A stretch of DNA of 51,290 nucleotides, taken from NCBI GenBank assembly GCA_964399965.1, contig CAYNRX010000012.1:1-51290 (forward strand), read 5' to 3'. The stretch comes from UBA1381 sp964399965. GTDB lineage: Bacteria > Bacillota > Clostridia > UBA1381. Made by a program: the position numbers and the translations under genes. The notes below the pieces were generated by a model. The model did not search any database, was not told where the DNA came from, and saw only the letters and a list, made by a program, of their open reading frames with translations. Shown one piece after another: positions 25,092 to 34,655 of the stretch. The first letter of the stretch is position 1; the number at the start of each line of letters is the position of its first letter.

Positions 25092-27812
25092 ATGGAAAAA
25101 TTTGTCTTAGATAAAGGGTGGCTTTTTCATTTAGGGGATATCGATAACAATTTTCATCGTACTCACACCGAATTTTATATGGCGGCAAAGGCCGGAGGTG
25201 CGCTTGGAGCGGCCAGTCCCGATCATCCCACAATGGACTGGCAGAGGATCGATCTTCCCCATGACTGGGCAGTCTGGGGGGAATTTTCCGAAAAATTCGG
25301 CCCTGCACAGGGGTATAAGCCACGCGGCAAAGCCTGGTACAAAAGACGCTTCCGTCTTGACGAAAGCGACAAGGGAAAACAACTCCTGATAGAATTTGAG
25401 GGTATCTCCGGTCATGCCACCGTATACTGTAACGGTTCAGTTGTCAAGCGCAATTTCTGTGGATACAATTCATTTACCGCCGATATCACCGATATGGCGG
25501 TCTACGGCGATATGCTAAACGATATAACGGTATTTGTAGACGCCGACGTTATCGAGGGCTGGTGGTACGAAGGCGCGGGGATATACCGCCATGTAAATAT
25601 GTACAAGCGTCCAAATGTACATATCGCTCATTGGGGCGTATTCGTGCACCCAGAAAAAGTCGACATTGACGTTTGGGACGCGCTCTGTGATACAACGGTA
25701 GAAAATATCGGCTACAGTGATGCAGAATTTGCACTCGTTTCCAAAATAATTGACAGCAATGGCCACATGGTGGGAAAATGCGAAACTGACGGTCTATGCG
25801 GTGCATATTCACGGGTAAAGGTTTGCCAAAGCGTGCTCACATACAGCCCTCGTCTTTGGGATATAGACTCACCGGAGCTTTATTCAATGAGAAGTGAACT
25901 ATACATAGACGGCGCCCTTATTGACGTCTCTTCGGTATCTTTCGGCTTCCGGACGATAAGCATCTCCGCCGATAACGGTTTTATCTTAAACGGCCGCCGG
26001 GTACAGCTTTATGGCACCTGCAACCACCAGGATCATGCCGGCGTAGGCGTTGCTGTTCCCGACCGTATAAATGAATACAGGATACGGCTGTTAAAGGAAA
26101 TGGGAACGAACGCTTACCGGTGCGCCCACGGCAATCCATCACCGCAAATCCTTGATCTCTGTGATAAATATGGCTTGCTTGTAATGGATGAAAACCGCAA
26201 CTTTACCACCTCCCCCGATGGGCTGGAGCAGATAACCGATATGGTTTTGCGTGACAGGAATCACCCCAGCGTTGTAATGTATTCGATATTTAACGAGGAA
26301 CCGCTTCAGGGAACATTCACCGGACGCAAGCTGGCAAAGCATCTGCGCGCGGAAATAAAAAGTCTTGACGATACACGGCCTGTACTGGGAGCAATGAACA
26401 CGGGCGTGCTCTCAGACGATGGAGCCGCCGATATCCTGGACATCACCGGCTTTAACTATATCACCCATACCTTCGATGATTTCCGGGAGAAATTCCCCCA
26501 TGTGCCGATGCTCGGAAGCGAAAATGACAGCGCTTTTGCTACCCGCGGAGTATATAAGACCGACCTTGAGGAGCATGTCATAGACAACTACGATACCGTA
26601 GCCGCGCCCTGGGGCAACACCTACCGCGATGGGTTCCGGCAGATAATGGAGCGGCCGCATATCATGGGGATGTTCATTTGGACAGGCTTTGATTACCGCG
26701 GTGAACCGACACCGTTTGAATGGCCATCCATCAGCACCCAATTCGGCATAATGGATACCTGCGGCTTTAAAAAGGATGTTTTCTATTTAAACAAGGCCTT
26801 CTTTACCGATGAGCCGATGATACACGTGCTCCCTCACTGGAATCACCGCGAAGGCGACACTGTAAAGGTAATGGCATATACAAACTGCACTGAAGCGGAG
26901 ATTTTTGTAAACGGCACTTCTTTTGGCAAAAAATCTGTCGATAAATACGATATGGCCACCTGGGAAATACCGTTTACCCCGGGAATTTTACAGGCTGTGG
27001 GCATAAAGGACGGCAAAACGGTCTCCGATACCCGCAAAACAGCCGGAAAACCGGCAAAGCTTATAATGGACGCTTCCTCCGACACGCTGTTTGCCGACTG
27101 TAAGGATGCGGCGGCAATAAATGTGTATGTCGTTGACAAAGAAGGGACGGTAGTGCCCACCAGCTGCGATCTTGTCCGCTTTTCCGTTTCCAACGGGACG
27201 ATAATAGGCGTAGGCAACGGCAACCCCAACTCCCACGAGAGCGATAAGGCCGACTCCCGTCATATGTTCAACGGCTGTGTCCAAGCGATAGCCGAAGCAG
27301 CTGCGGAAGGCATTATGACTATACGCGCGGAAGCTGAAGGGCTGGAACCTGCCGAGATAAGTATTGACGTTGTTGAGGACAAAAATAAGCTGCCTGAATG
27401 CGAGGCGGTCGATTTACAGTATATTTCCAAATGGCGTATGCTTGTACAGCTGTCCGATACCATGCCCGATCCCGAGATGCAGATACTTGATCACGATATG
27501 AATACCTGGGGCATATTCACTCCCGGGACTATGGACGAAAAGTTCAATGACGCTGTCGGCTTCGGGCTATATAAAACACAGATAGATATTCCCGCAGACG
27601 CATCTGCCATAGTATTCGATGAAATAACTGCTGATGATGCTTACGTATATTTAAACGGCCAACTGATGTTCAACGGAGCCTGCACCTATGGCCGCAAGGT
27701 CATGATAGGGCTTTGCGGCATCTCTGGCCATGCAGAGATAAGCGTTATCCTCAGCAGCACCGAACCCGATCATAAGGCCGGGATATCGAAAAGCGTATCT
27801 CTGCTGAGGTGA
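25092..27812 (+). CDS. Glycoside hydrolase family 2 (beta-galactosidase-like), cytoplasmic
   Basis: A retaining exo-glycosidase of family GH2, 906 residues, with no signal peptide, so it probably acts on imported oligosaccharides. In order: sugar-binding jelly-roll domain (RIDLPHDWAVWGEF, GKAWYKRRF, WWYEGAGIYRHV), Ig-like domain, TIM barrel (FILNGRRVQLYGTCNHQD), then C-terminal beta domains. The acid/base Glu is E402 in IFNEEP and the probable nucleophile is E477 in LGSEND. FIWTGFDYRGEPTPFEWP is the usual post-nucleophile segment. Specificity (beta-galactoside, glucuronide or other) is not decided by sequence. It lies 4 bp from the next gene. Confidence 0.92.
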   Translation: MEKFVLDKGWLFHLGDIDNNFHRTHTEFYMAAKAGGALGAASPDHPTMDWQRIDLPHDWAVWGEFSEKFGPAQGYKPRGKAWYKRRFRLDESDKGKQLLIEFEGISGHATVYCNGSVVKRNFCGYNSFTADITDMAVYGDMLNDITVFVDADVIEGWWYEGAGIYRHVNMYKRPNVHIAHWGVFVHPEKVDIDVWDALCDTTVENIGYSDAEFALVSKIIDSNGHMVGKCETDGLCGAYSRVKVCQSVLTYSPRLWDIDSPELYSMRSELYIDGALIDVSSVSFGFRTISISADNGFILNGRRVQLYGTCNHQDHAGVGVAVPDRINEYRIRLLKEMGTNAYRCAHGNPSPQILDLCDKYGLLVMDENRNFTTSPDGLEQITDMVLRDRNHPSVVMYSIFNEEPLQGTFTGRKLAKHLRAEIKSLDDTRPVLGAMNTGVLSDDGAADILDITGFNYITHTFDDFREKFPHVPMLGSENDSAFATRGVYKTDLEEHVIDNYDTVAAPWGNTYRDGFRQIMERPHIMGMFIWTGFDYRGEPTPFEWPSISTQFGIMDTCGFKKDVFYLNKAFFTDEPMIHVLPHWNHREGDTVKVMAYTNCTEAEIFVNGTSFGKKSVDKYDMATWEIPFTPGILQAVGIKDGKTVSDTRKTAGKPAKLIMDASSDTLFADCKDAAAINVYVVDKEGTVVPTSCDLVRFSVSNGTIIGVGNGNPNSHESDKADSRHMFNGCVQAIAEAAAEGIMTIRAEAEGLEPAEISIDVVEDKNKLPECEAVDLQYISKWRMLVQLSDTMPDPEMQILDHDMNTWGIFTPGTMDEKFNDAVGFGLYKTQIDIPADASAIVFDEITADDAYVYLNGQLMFNGACTYGRKVMIGLCGISGHAEISVILSSTEPDHKAGISKSVSLLR

Positions 27813-27816
27813 AGCT

Positions 27817-28593
27817 ATGAAGATAGAGGCTCTCGTTTCTACAGTCGATAGTTCGCCCGCGCTTTATGAGATGATGAATTTGCAGTCCGATGCGCTTATC
27901 ATAAACCAATGCTCGCAGCTGTCGTATGAGGAGTTTGAAAAATCCGGCAAACGTGTGCGGTTTTATTCCTTCCCCGAACGCGGTATAGGAAAAAGCCGCA
28001 ATACAGCTCTCTGCCGCGCTGAAGGTGATATATGCCTGCTCTGCGATGATGATATGAGATACAAGGACGGCTATGAAAGGATAATTCTTGATGCCTTCGA
28101 GAAATATCCTTCTGCCGATGTGATACTGTTCAGCCTTGATTCTCAATCAGATTCCCGCGTGCAGAAAAACGGCCGCCTACGGCGGTTCCAGACAACCAAA
28201 TTCGGCGCACCTAATGTTGCTTTCCGGCGGACAGCTGTTTTTAAAGCAAACGCCTCGTTTTCGCTGCTGTTCGGCGGCGGAAGCATATGGGGCGGCAGCA
28301 GTGAGGATACGATATTTATCCAGGAGCTGTTCGACAAAGGGCTGAAAGTATACGGCTGTACCGACTCTATAGCATCTTTTGACTCTTCCGAATCATCGTC
28401 TTGGTTTGACGGCTACAACGATGATTTCTTTGAAAAAAAGGGACGGTTATATGGTGCGTTTGCCGGAAAAAAATCGTATATCATAACCGCCGTCACCGCC
28501 CTGCGCTGGTGTTTGCGCCTTAAACGAAAGGACTTTTTTCACATACTGTCATTGTATTACAAGGGCATACAGTGGTTTTTTAACCAAAGGTAA
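27817..28593 (+). CDS. Family 2 glycosyltransferase-like protein
   Basis: A 258-residue protein with a GT-A core: RGIGKSRNTALCRAEGDICLLCDDDMRY contains the GKSRNT motif and an acidic DDD metal site as in family 2 transferases. The following segment (FGAPNVAFRR, FGGGSIWGGSSEDTIFIQEL) resembles acceptor-side regions of that family. The C-terminus is basic, with one weak hydrophobic stretch. The acceptor is unknown. The 4-bp gap to the GH2 gene suggests co-transcription. Confidence 0.8.
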   Translation: MKIEALVSTVDSSPALYEMMNLQSDALIINQCSQLSYEEFEKSGKRVRFYSFPERGIGKSRNTALCRAEGDICLLCDDDMRYKDGYERIILDAFEKYPSADVILFSLDSQSDSRVQKNGRLRRFQTTKFGAPNVAFRRTAVFKANASFSLLFGGGSIWGGSSEDTIFIQELFDKGLKVYGCTDSIASFDSSESSSWFDGYNDDFFEKKGRLYGAFAGKKSYIITAVTALRWCLRLKRKDFFHILSLYYKGIQWFFNQR

Positions 28594-28650
28594 ATTAACG
28601 GAAAACTATGCTTCCCGTTAAAATATTATATAATAAAGGAGAGATACAAA

Positions 28651-29952
28651 ATGAACATCAATATGATGCACCCTGCGGATCAGCTGGTAATGATCATGGA
28701 ACGTATCTACGGATACGGAATGACGACAATGTCCGGGGGAAATCTATCCATTCTGGACGATAACGGCGACATATGGATAACGCCGGGCAGCATCGACAAG
28801 GGTAGCCTTACAAGGAAGGATATGGTTTGCATCAAGCCTGACGGCAAGATAATCGGCAACCATAAGCCGTCATCGGAATACCCATTCCACCAGAAGATAT
28901 ATCAGGCGCGCCCTGATCTTAAGGCTGTACTGCACGCGCATCCGCCGGCACTGGTAGCGTTTTCGATCGTGCGCCGGATACCGAATACGAGCCTTATACC
29001 AAACGTTAAATTCTCCTGCGGCGAGATAGGTATGGCTAAATACGGCCTGCCCGGAAGCATGGATCTGGGCGAGAAAATCGCTGATGAATTTAAAAAAGGC
29101 TTCAACACCGTTATGCTGGAAAACCATGGCGTTGTTGTGGGCGGAAACTCAATGTTCGATGCTTTCAAAGCCTTTGAGACGCTTGATTTCTGCGCCAGAC
29201 TGGAGATAGACGCCCATCAGATCGGCCAGCTTTCCTCCCTGTCAGATGAGGAGATAACTTGGTACAAGAATAAGCAGGTAGTACAGATGAACGAATTTGT
29301 CGCCACCAAGGTGACAAGCGAGGAAAGAGCCGCCAGACGGGATATGTGCGCTCTAACGCACCGCGCTTACAATCAGCAGCTGTTCACCAGCACCCAGGGG
29401 ACATTTTCCCAGAGGATAGACAATGATTCGTTTATCATAACGCCTCACGCCAAGGACAGAAAGTACATCGAGCCGGACGATATCGTACATATCCAGGGCG
29501 ATTTCAAGGAGCTTGGCAAGGATCCGAGCCGCTCTATCGCTTTGCACCGTGAGATATACCGTCAGCACCCACATATCAATTCCATAATAATCGCCCATCC
29601 GCCCAATATAATGGCGTTTGTGGTATCGGATGCTGTTCTCGATTCCAAAACCATCCCCGAAAGCTATATCCTAATGCGGGATATACCTAAGCTTGACTTC
29701 GGCTCCAATTATTTGCAGCCGGTAGAGACCGCCAAGGTATTCGATGAATCAACGCCGATGGCTATGGTAAAGAACGATTGCCTTATCGTCACCGGCAACA
29801 GTCTCTTAAACGCTTTCGACAGACTGGAGGTCGCCGAATACAGCGCAAGGGCGATAGTCGCTTCACGCGGACTGGGTGAGATTGTTTCCATAAATCAGGA
29901 GCAGATCGATGATATCGAGGACGCCTTCCACTTGGTAAAGAAGAGTAAATAA
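28651..29952 (+). CDS. Tandem class II aldolase/adducin protein with a degenerate second domain
   Basis: The 433-residue protein contains two class II aldolase domains. Domain 1 (about 1-200) keeps the family residues: MSGGNLS phosphate loop, SSEYPFH with the catalytic Glu, LHAHPP and LENHGV zinc histidines. Domain 2 (about 215-433) keeps the frame of the fold, but the aligned positions read SRSIALH, IIAHPPN and KNDCLIV. The catalytic Glu and two of the three zinc His are therefore gone. Family members cleave fuculose- or rhamnulose-1-phosphate to DHAP and lactaldehyde, which would fit the pectin locus; the exact substrate is inference. Confidence 0.85.
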   Translation: MNINMMHPADQLVMIMERIYGYGMTTMSGGNLSILDDNGDIWITPGSIDKGSLTRKDMVCIKPDGKIIGNHKPSSEYPFHQKIYQARPDLKAVLHAHPPALVAFSIVRRIPNTSLIPNVKFSCGEIGMAKYGLPGSMDLGEKIADEFKKGFNTVMLENHGVVVGGNSMFDAFKAFETLDFCARLEIDAHQIGQLSSLSDEEITWYKNKQVVQMNEFVATKVTSEERAARRDMCALTHRAYNQQLFTSTQGTFSQRIDNDSFIITPHAKDRKYIEPDDIVHIQGDFKELGKDPSRSIALHREIYRQHPHINSIIIAHPPNIMAFVVSDAVLDSKTIPESYILMRDIPKLDFGSNYLQPVETAKVFDESTPMAMVKNDCLIVTGNSLLNAFDRLEVAEYSARAIVASRGLGEIVSINQEQIDDIEDAFHLVKKSK

Positions 29953-29987
29953 AATTTTGCAATTGGGGAACCTACTATAAATATGAT

Positions 29988-30031
29988 AATACCGCCTGCG
30001 TATCACTTTTCCGTGATATACAGGCGGTATT
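29988..30031. terminator. Bidirectional terminator between converging genes
   Basis: AATACCGCCTG...TATCAC pairs with GTGATA...CAGGCGGTATT, with T-rich sequence on the plus side and A-rich sequence on the minus side. It separates the aldolase gene from the GH43-like gene. Confidence 0.85.
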
Positions 30032-30039
30032 TCTGCTTT

Positions 30040-30975
30040 TTACCATTCTGTAAAATTTTTCAACCGTTCATACTCTTTTAACGTTATCGGTATCACAGAG
30101 CCGTTTTTGAAGCTGTAAGGAAATCTTAGCTCACGTTCAAGCCGTTTGAATTTTCCCGCAGTAATATCCTCTGACAGCAGCTTTATATACCCGCCGGCAA
30201 CGCCGTGATGATAAAACGTCAGCAACAGACACCATTTCCCATCCTTGAGCCGGTACACCACCGGATCCTTATATCTGTCCGGGCTATCGAGCTTTGATAT
30301 AAGCTGATCAAAGGCCTCGATACGCTCATACTTCCCCGTTGGCGCATCAGCTACCTCCAGTGTCACTCCGCCCGGATTTTCCTCCGACAAAAATCGGTAA
30401 TACCTCTTTTGATACTCGCATATCACTGCTCTATTCAGACTGCTGCCGTTTCGCCGGTACATAAGACGCGGATACGTGAACTCTTTAAAATCGGGAGTTC
30501 TGCTGTAATAAAGCGCCTTGTTCACAAAACCGTCTCTTTCAGACGATGACAGCCAATAAAGGATATGATCATCCTGCTCCCCGTCATACACCACTCCCGG
30601 CGACCACATGCAGCCAAACGATTCCTCGCCAAGATCAAGCATTCTCTGTTCCGACCAATGCACAAGATCGTCAGATTCCCACATCACCAGATACTTACTT
30701 CCGTACTTTGATACTCCTCGCCAGTCACGGTTATATTTTTGAGTAAACGTATTTGCCAGACACAGATCCGCCGCAAAAATGTAATACCTGCCGGTCTTTG
30801 CCCGTATTATTGATATATCACGCACACCGCCCTCGCCGCTGCTGCTCCAAATGACCGGATTACCGTTATTTATCTTGTCCCATTTCATCCCGTCCTTGCT
30901 TATGCTGAAATATACCTGTTCCCCATCCGGAGTTGGCTTTTCCCTGTAATGCGCAAATAAATATGCCTCCATCAT
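30040..30975 (-). CDS. GH43-like five-bladed beta-propeller glycosidase
   Basis: A 311-residue protein started by ATG 30975 behind GGAGGT (a longer frame to 31005 lacks an RBS). The beta-propeller pattern includes YFSISKDGMKWDKINNGNPV, GVRDISIIRAKTGRYYIFAAD with the likely catalytic Asp, WESDDLVHWSEQRML, and MWSPGVVYDGEQDDHILYW. It has no signal peptide, so it is cytoplasmic. Family members remove arabinose, xylose or galactose from plant glycans. Last gene of the pectin locus. Family assignment rests on these motifs and could shift to a neighbouring propeller family. Confidence 0.8.
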   Translation of the reverse strand: MMEAYLFAHYREKPTPDGEQVYFSISKDGMKWDKINNGNPVIWSSSGEGGVRDISIIRAKTGRYYIFAADLCLANTFTQKYNRDWRGVSKYGSKYLVMWESDDLVHWSEQRMLDLGEESFGCMWSPGVVYDGEQDDHILYWLSSSERDGFVNKALYYSRTPDFKEFTYPRLMYRRNGSSLNRAVICEYQKRYYRFLSEENPGGVTLEVADAPTGKYERIEAFDQLISKLDSPDRYKDPVVYRLKDGKWCLLLTFYHHGVAGGYIKLLSEDITAGKFKRLERELRFPYSFKNGSVIPITLKEYERLKNFTEW

Positions 30976-30998
30976 AATTTTACCTCCTCGCATGAATA

Positions 30999-31035
30999 AA
31001 AGCACCGCAAACGGTGGCGTCCGCTCACAGTGCTT
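30999..31035 (-). terminator. Possible terminator after the solute-binding protein gene
   Basis: On the minus strand AAAGCAC pairs with GTGCTTT around a structured loop and is followed by TTATT. It may allow partial read-through into the GH43-like gene. Confidence 0.5.
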
Positions 31036-31115
31036 TCATCCTTAAAGTTATTATACCGCAGCGGAAGATTCCTGACGTTAAACGACAAAAATCCTTACTT
31101 TATTACCCGCAGCCT

Positions 31116-32747
31116 TTAGCCGTTTTGTGCAGCGGAAGATTGCATCTCATCATAAACAGCAGCCTTCTCATCAAGCACTCTCTGGTACCCGAGATCAAGA
31201 TATTCCTGCTTGGCAGCCTCATACTTGGCGTCGAACTCCTCAGGAGCACAATTTACAAGCTCAACCTTGAACTCCAGCCACTTATCCTTAAGCGTACCCG
31301 ACAGCTCCGTCAAGGACTCAATAGGCTTGGTGAAGATATAATCGTTGTACTTGTATTCTTCATAAGCCATATAATCCTCATACGTATCCTCTATCAGGAA
31401 CTCATATCCGGCAGGAGCATACGTCTTGGCCTGCATCTTGACATTCTGCTCTACGCTGCCCAGATCCTTGCCCTCGGTAACGAGACACCACATATCCTTA
31501 TTGGAGGAATAATTAAGTCTTTCCTCACCGGTGTAACCATCAATTATGACCGGGATCCCATCTTCCATGGTATACGTAACGCCTTCGATACCGTTCTGCA
31601 TTACGAACAGGTTTTCCGGATCGGACAACCATTCGAAATACATCAGGACGGCCTCCGGATGTTCGCAGTTGGCATTGATACCGGACATCATACCGAACGG
31701 ATTGTCCTTTCTGGCGCCGCTTATCTTCCCTTGATACGTTCTGCCCGGAAGTATCTCTACCTCTGCATCGGGAACGTTCTGCTTGAGCATTCCGATTATA
31801 TCAGGGCTCTTAGTAAGATATGTGCCGAATACGCCCTGTTTACCGGAAATGAACAGCTCTCTTCCCTTGGAGCCATCAGCATCAAGATACCATTCTTCGC
31901 TGAACAGCCCTTCATTGTAGAGCATATTATCATACTTGAGCTGTTCTTTTACCGGCTCCCAGGAAAGGGCGCAGACGGTTATATCCGAATAAAGTGCATT
32001 GTCCCTTTCTGAAAGCGGGAAGTCGCGGAACATATACGCCCCATAGTTGGCGTCGCCGAGGGAATATCCTATAGCAACAGTGCCTTCACCGCCCAGCTGC
32101 ATATCGCGGAACTTCTTGAGCATTTCCACATACTCTTCCTCTGTCGAGGGAACTTCCGAATATCCGGCCTTTTCTACCCAGTCTTTTCTTATCATGTTTA
32201 TCCACTTGAAATCAAGGGGACGTGTTGCTCCCAGGAACATTTTCTTGCCGTCAAGATAAGTGTACTCATCAAGCTCAGCTGTTTTTTCATAATAATTGGG
32301 AGCATACTTCTTTATCATTTCCTCATCAAGCTCCATCAGCGCGTCCTGATTGGCAAATGATACGATAGTCGGATAGTCGTAGTTGAAAATGATATCCGGC
32401 TGATTCTCTACCTTACCGGCTAACAGCTGGTTGAACTTTGTTATCTCTTCTTTTCGCGGTATTGAGATATATGTCATTTTGATATTGTGCTTATCACCGA
32501 AATTCTCCTGTACATATCTCGTCCAGTAATTATCGGTAACGCTGGCCTGTCCCGGTTCACCTCTGTCGTAAACAGGTATTTTCAGCTCTATCTGCTCCGG
32601 ATAAACGTAATCCGCAACGTTTTCTCTGGACATTATCTCTTCCATGTCCGCACCATTTCCGCTCTTTTTACAGCCTGAAAGAGCTGCTGCAGCTGTGACT
32701 GCTGTCACACCCGCTAAAGCGAAAGCCATGATCTTCTTTGTTTTCAT
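31116..32747 (-). CDS. Sugar ABC transporter solute-binding lipoprotein (LplA/YtcQ-like)
   Basis: The 543-residue protein begins with a lipoprotein signal ending in the lipobox LSGC, so it is anchored on the outer face of the membrane through Cys-26. Its length and pattern (DIIFNYDYPTIVSFANQDALMELDE, WINMIRKDWVEKAGYSEVPST) fit the large LplA/YtcQ-type binding proteins for oligosaccharides. It follows its two permeases and is probably the recognition subunit for rhamnogalacturonan oligosaccharides; the ligand is inferred from context. Confidence 0.93.
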   Translation of the reverse strand: MKTKKIMAFALAGVTAVTAAAALSGCKKSGNGADMEEIMSRENVADYVYPEQIELKIPVYDRGEPGQASVTDNYWTRYVQENFGDKHNIKMTYISIPRKEEITKFNQLLAGKVENQPDIIFNYDYPTIVSFANQDALMELDEEMIKKYAPNYYEKTAELDEYTYLDGKKMFLGATRPLDFKWINMIRKDWVEKAGYSEVPSTEEEYVEMLKKFRDMQLGGEGTVAIGYSLGDANYGAYMFRDFPLSERDNALYSDITVCALSWEPVKEQLKYDNMLYNEGLFSEEWYLDADGSKGRELFISGKQGVFGTYLTKSPDIIGMLKQNVPDAEVEILPGRTYQGKISGARKDNPFGMMSGINANCEHPEAVLMYFEWLSDPENLFVMQNGIEGVTYTMEDGIPVIIDGYTGEERLNYSSNKDMWCLVTEGKDLGSVEQNVKMQAKTYAPAGYEFLIEDTYEDYMAYEEYKYNDYIFTKPIESLTELSGTLKDKWLEFKVELVNCAPEEFDAKYEAAKQEYLDLGYQRVLDEKAAVYDEMQSSAAQNG

Positions 32748-32788
32748 AATTTCCTCTCCTTTTCTTTGATTTATATATTCTCGCAGGA

Positions 32789-33667
32789 TTACTCCTTAAC
32801 TGCGCCGATCATTACACCGGATACAAAATACTTTTGTATAAACGGATATACGATGATAATAGGTATAGTTGCAAACATTATAGTCGCCGATTTTACTACC
32901 TCCTGAGCCTGCATCTCACCGCCGCCGGATTCCTGAGCAAGAGACCCGGTCGAGCCGGATGCGTTTACAAGATTATACAGCTTCAGCTGAAGGACCTTCA
33001 GCGAATCCGACTGTATATAGTACAGAGCGTCCTGGAACGAATTCCAGCGTCCCACCGCGTAAAACAATGCCAGCGTTGCCAGAGTGGGAATGCAAAGCGG
33101 CAGCACTATCTGCACAAGTATCCTGATATCAGAGCATCCATCGATCTCAGCAGCTTCCAAAAGACTGGGCGGAAGCCCCTGTATCGCAGTCCTGAGAATG
33201 ATCATATTATAAGCCGAAATGGCCAGGGGCAGCACCAGAACCGCTGTCGTATCAAGCAGATTCAAGCTGTCCATAAGCAAGTAATCAGGGATTATACCCG
33301 CTGCAAAATACATCGTAATGATAAACATTATCGACATCCACTTGCGCCCGCGCAGCTTCGGCTGACTAAGGGCATAGGCTGCGCATATCGTTAGGAATAG
33401 TCCCAGCAATGTGAACAATACGGTTATAAGCGCAGTGTACCAAAGCGAATGCACCATCGACGGATCGCCGAGAACCGTTTTGTAAGCATTGAGCGTGATC
33501 TCTTTCGGCAAGAGCCACACGCTATTTGCATATACGGCAGCATCGCTACTTATAGAAACAGCCGCTACATGGATAAACGGGATTATACATATCAGCGAAA
33601 GGACGCCCACAACAAGATATATAAATATATCAGCGATTATATCGCCCGCACTTTTTTTGATCTTCAT
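32789..33667 (-). CDS. Sugar ABC transporter permease (LplC/YtcP-like)
   Basis: The 292-residue protein has six predicted membrane helices. The EAA loop reads LPPSLLEAAEIDGCSDIRILVQIVLP, which contacts the ATPase. RBS AAGGAGG precedes ATG 33667. It pairs with the upstream LplB-type permease 15 bp away. No ATPase gene is in the cluster; these systems commonly share an MsmX-type ATPase encoded elsewhere. Confidence 0.93.
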   Translation of the reverse strand: MKIKKSAGDIIADIFIYLVVGVLSLICIIPFIHVAAVSISSDAAVYANSVWLLPKEITLNAYKTVLGDPSMVHSLWYTALITVLFTLLGLFLTICAAYALSQPKLRGRKWMSIMFIITMYFAAGIIPDYLLMDSLNLLDTTAVLVLPLAISAYNMIILRTAIQGLPPSLLEAAEIDGCSDIRILVQIVLPLCIPTLATLALFYAVGRWNSFQDALYYIQSDSLKVLQLKLYNLVNASGSTGSLAQESGGGEMQAQEVVKSATIMFATIPIIIVYPFIQKYFVSGVMIGAVKE

Positions 33668-33682
33668 AGCTGTGATACCTCC

Positions 33683-34630
33683 TTATACTATTCCGCCTTC
33701 GCCCATGGCCTTGGCAAATTTATCAGAAAGCAGAACGAGCACCAATCCCACTACCGACTGGAACAAGCCTACCGCCGTTGCGATATTATACTGGTTTTGC
33801 TGCAAACCTACCCGGTAAACATATGTAGCGATAACGTCTGAAAAATCCGTTACTCTTGGGTTCGATAATGTATACGGACGTTCAAATGACGAACCGAGTA
33901 TCCTGCCCAAAGCCATGATCAGCATGATAACGATAGTCGGACGTATCGAAGGAAGTGTGATATTCCATATTTTCCTCCAACGCCCTGCGCCGTCAACAGT
34001 GGCCGCCTCGTAAAGATCGCCGTTGATGCCGGTGATCGCGGCTAAGTAAATTATCGTGCCCCAGCCCATGCTTTGCCATACGCCTATGAGCACGTAGCTT
34101 ACAAGCCAATGATATTTCTCCGTCAGAAACGGTATCTCCATGTTGAGGATAACGTTTACCATACCGGACTGTGGTGAAAACAGCTGGTAGGCAAGCCCGG
34201 CTATGATTACCCAGGATAAAAAGTGCGGCAGATAGAGTATGGTCTGCGTTATCTTCTTATACCATTTATGGGTTATCTCATTGAGCAATATCGCCAAGAT
34301 TATGGGCATCGGAAACCCAACCAAAAGATCGAGGCCGTTTAGTATCAAGGTGTTTTTAAGCGCCTTATAGAAATCAGGTGATGTAAATACCTCCTGGAAC
34401 ACTTCCAGTCCGATAAATTCCGAGCCGGCAAAACCCTTTATCGGTTTATAATCAAGAAACGCTATCGACAGCCCCAGCATCGGCAGATATTTGAATACGA
34501 TCAGGAATGCAAGCGGTATCGCTATCAAAATATACAGCTGCCAGTCTCGTTTAAGGTAAAACAATAATCCTTTTTTCTTCTTCGGCTTTGCCGAGCCTTG
34601 GGCACTCTGCGCCGCTTTTGCAGTTTTCAT
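33683..34630 (-). CDS. Sugar ABC transporter permease (LplB/YteP-like)
   Basis: The protein has 315 residues from ATG 34630 (MKTAKAAQ...), behind GGGAGGAG; a longer frame to 34663 runs through the RBS. A basic N-terminus precedes membrane helices, and the EAA loop is GDLYEAATVDGAGRWRKIWNITLP. It lies 25 bp after the PL11 gene on the same strand. With the LplC-type permease it forms the membrane channel for the oligosaccharide importer. Confidence 0.92.
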   Translation of the reverse strand: MKTAKAAQSAQGSAKPKKKKGLLFYLKRDWQLYILIAIPLAFLIVFKYLPMLGLSIAFLDYKPIKGFAGSEFIGLEVFQEVFTSPDFYKALKNTLILNGLDLLVGFPMPIILAILLNEITHKWYKKITQTILYLPHFLSWVIIAGLAYQLFSPQSGMVNVILNMEIPFLTEKYHWLVSYVLIGVWQSMGWGTIIYLAAITGINGDLYEAATVDGAGRWRKIWNITLPSIRPTIVIMLIMALGRILGSSFERPYTLSNPRVTDFSDVIATYVYRVGLQQNQYNIATAVGLFQSVVGLVLVLLSDKFAKAMGEGGIV

Positions 34631-34655
34631 TTGACTTACTCCTCCCTTTTTATGT

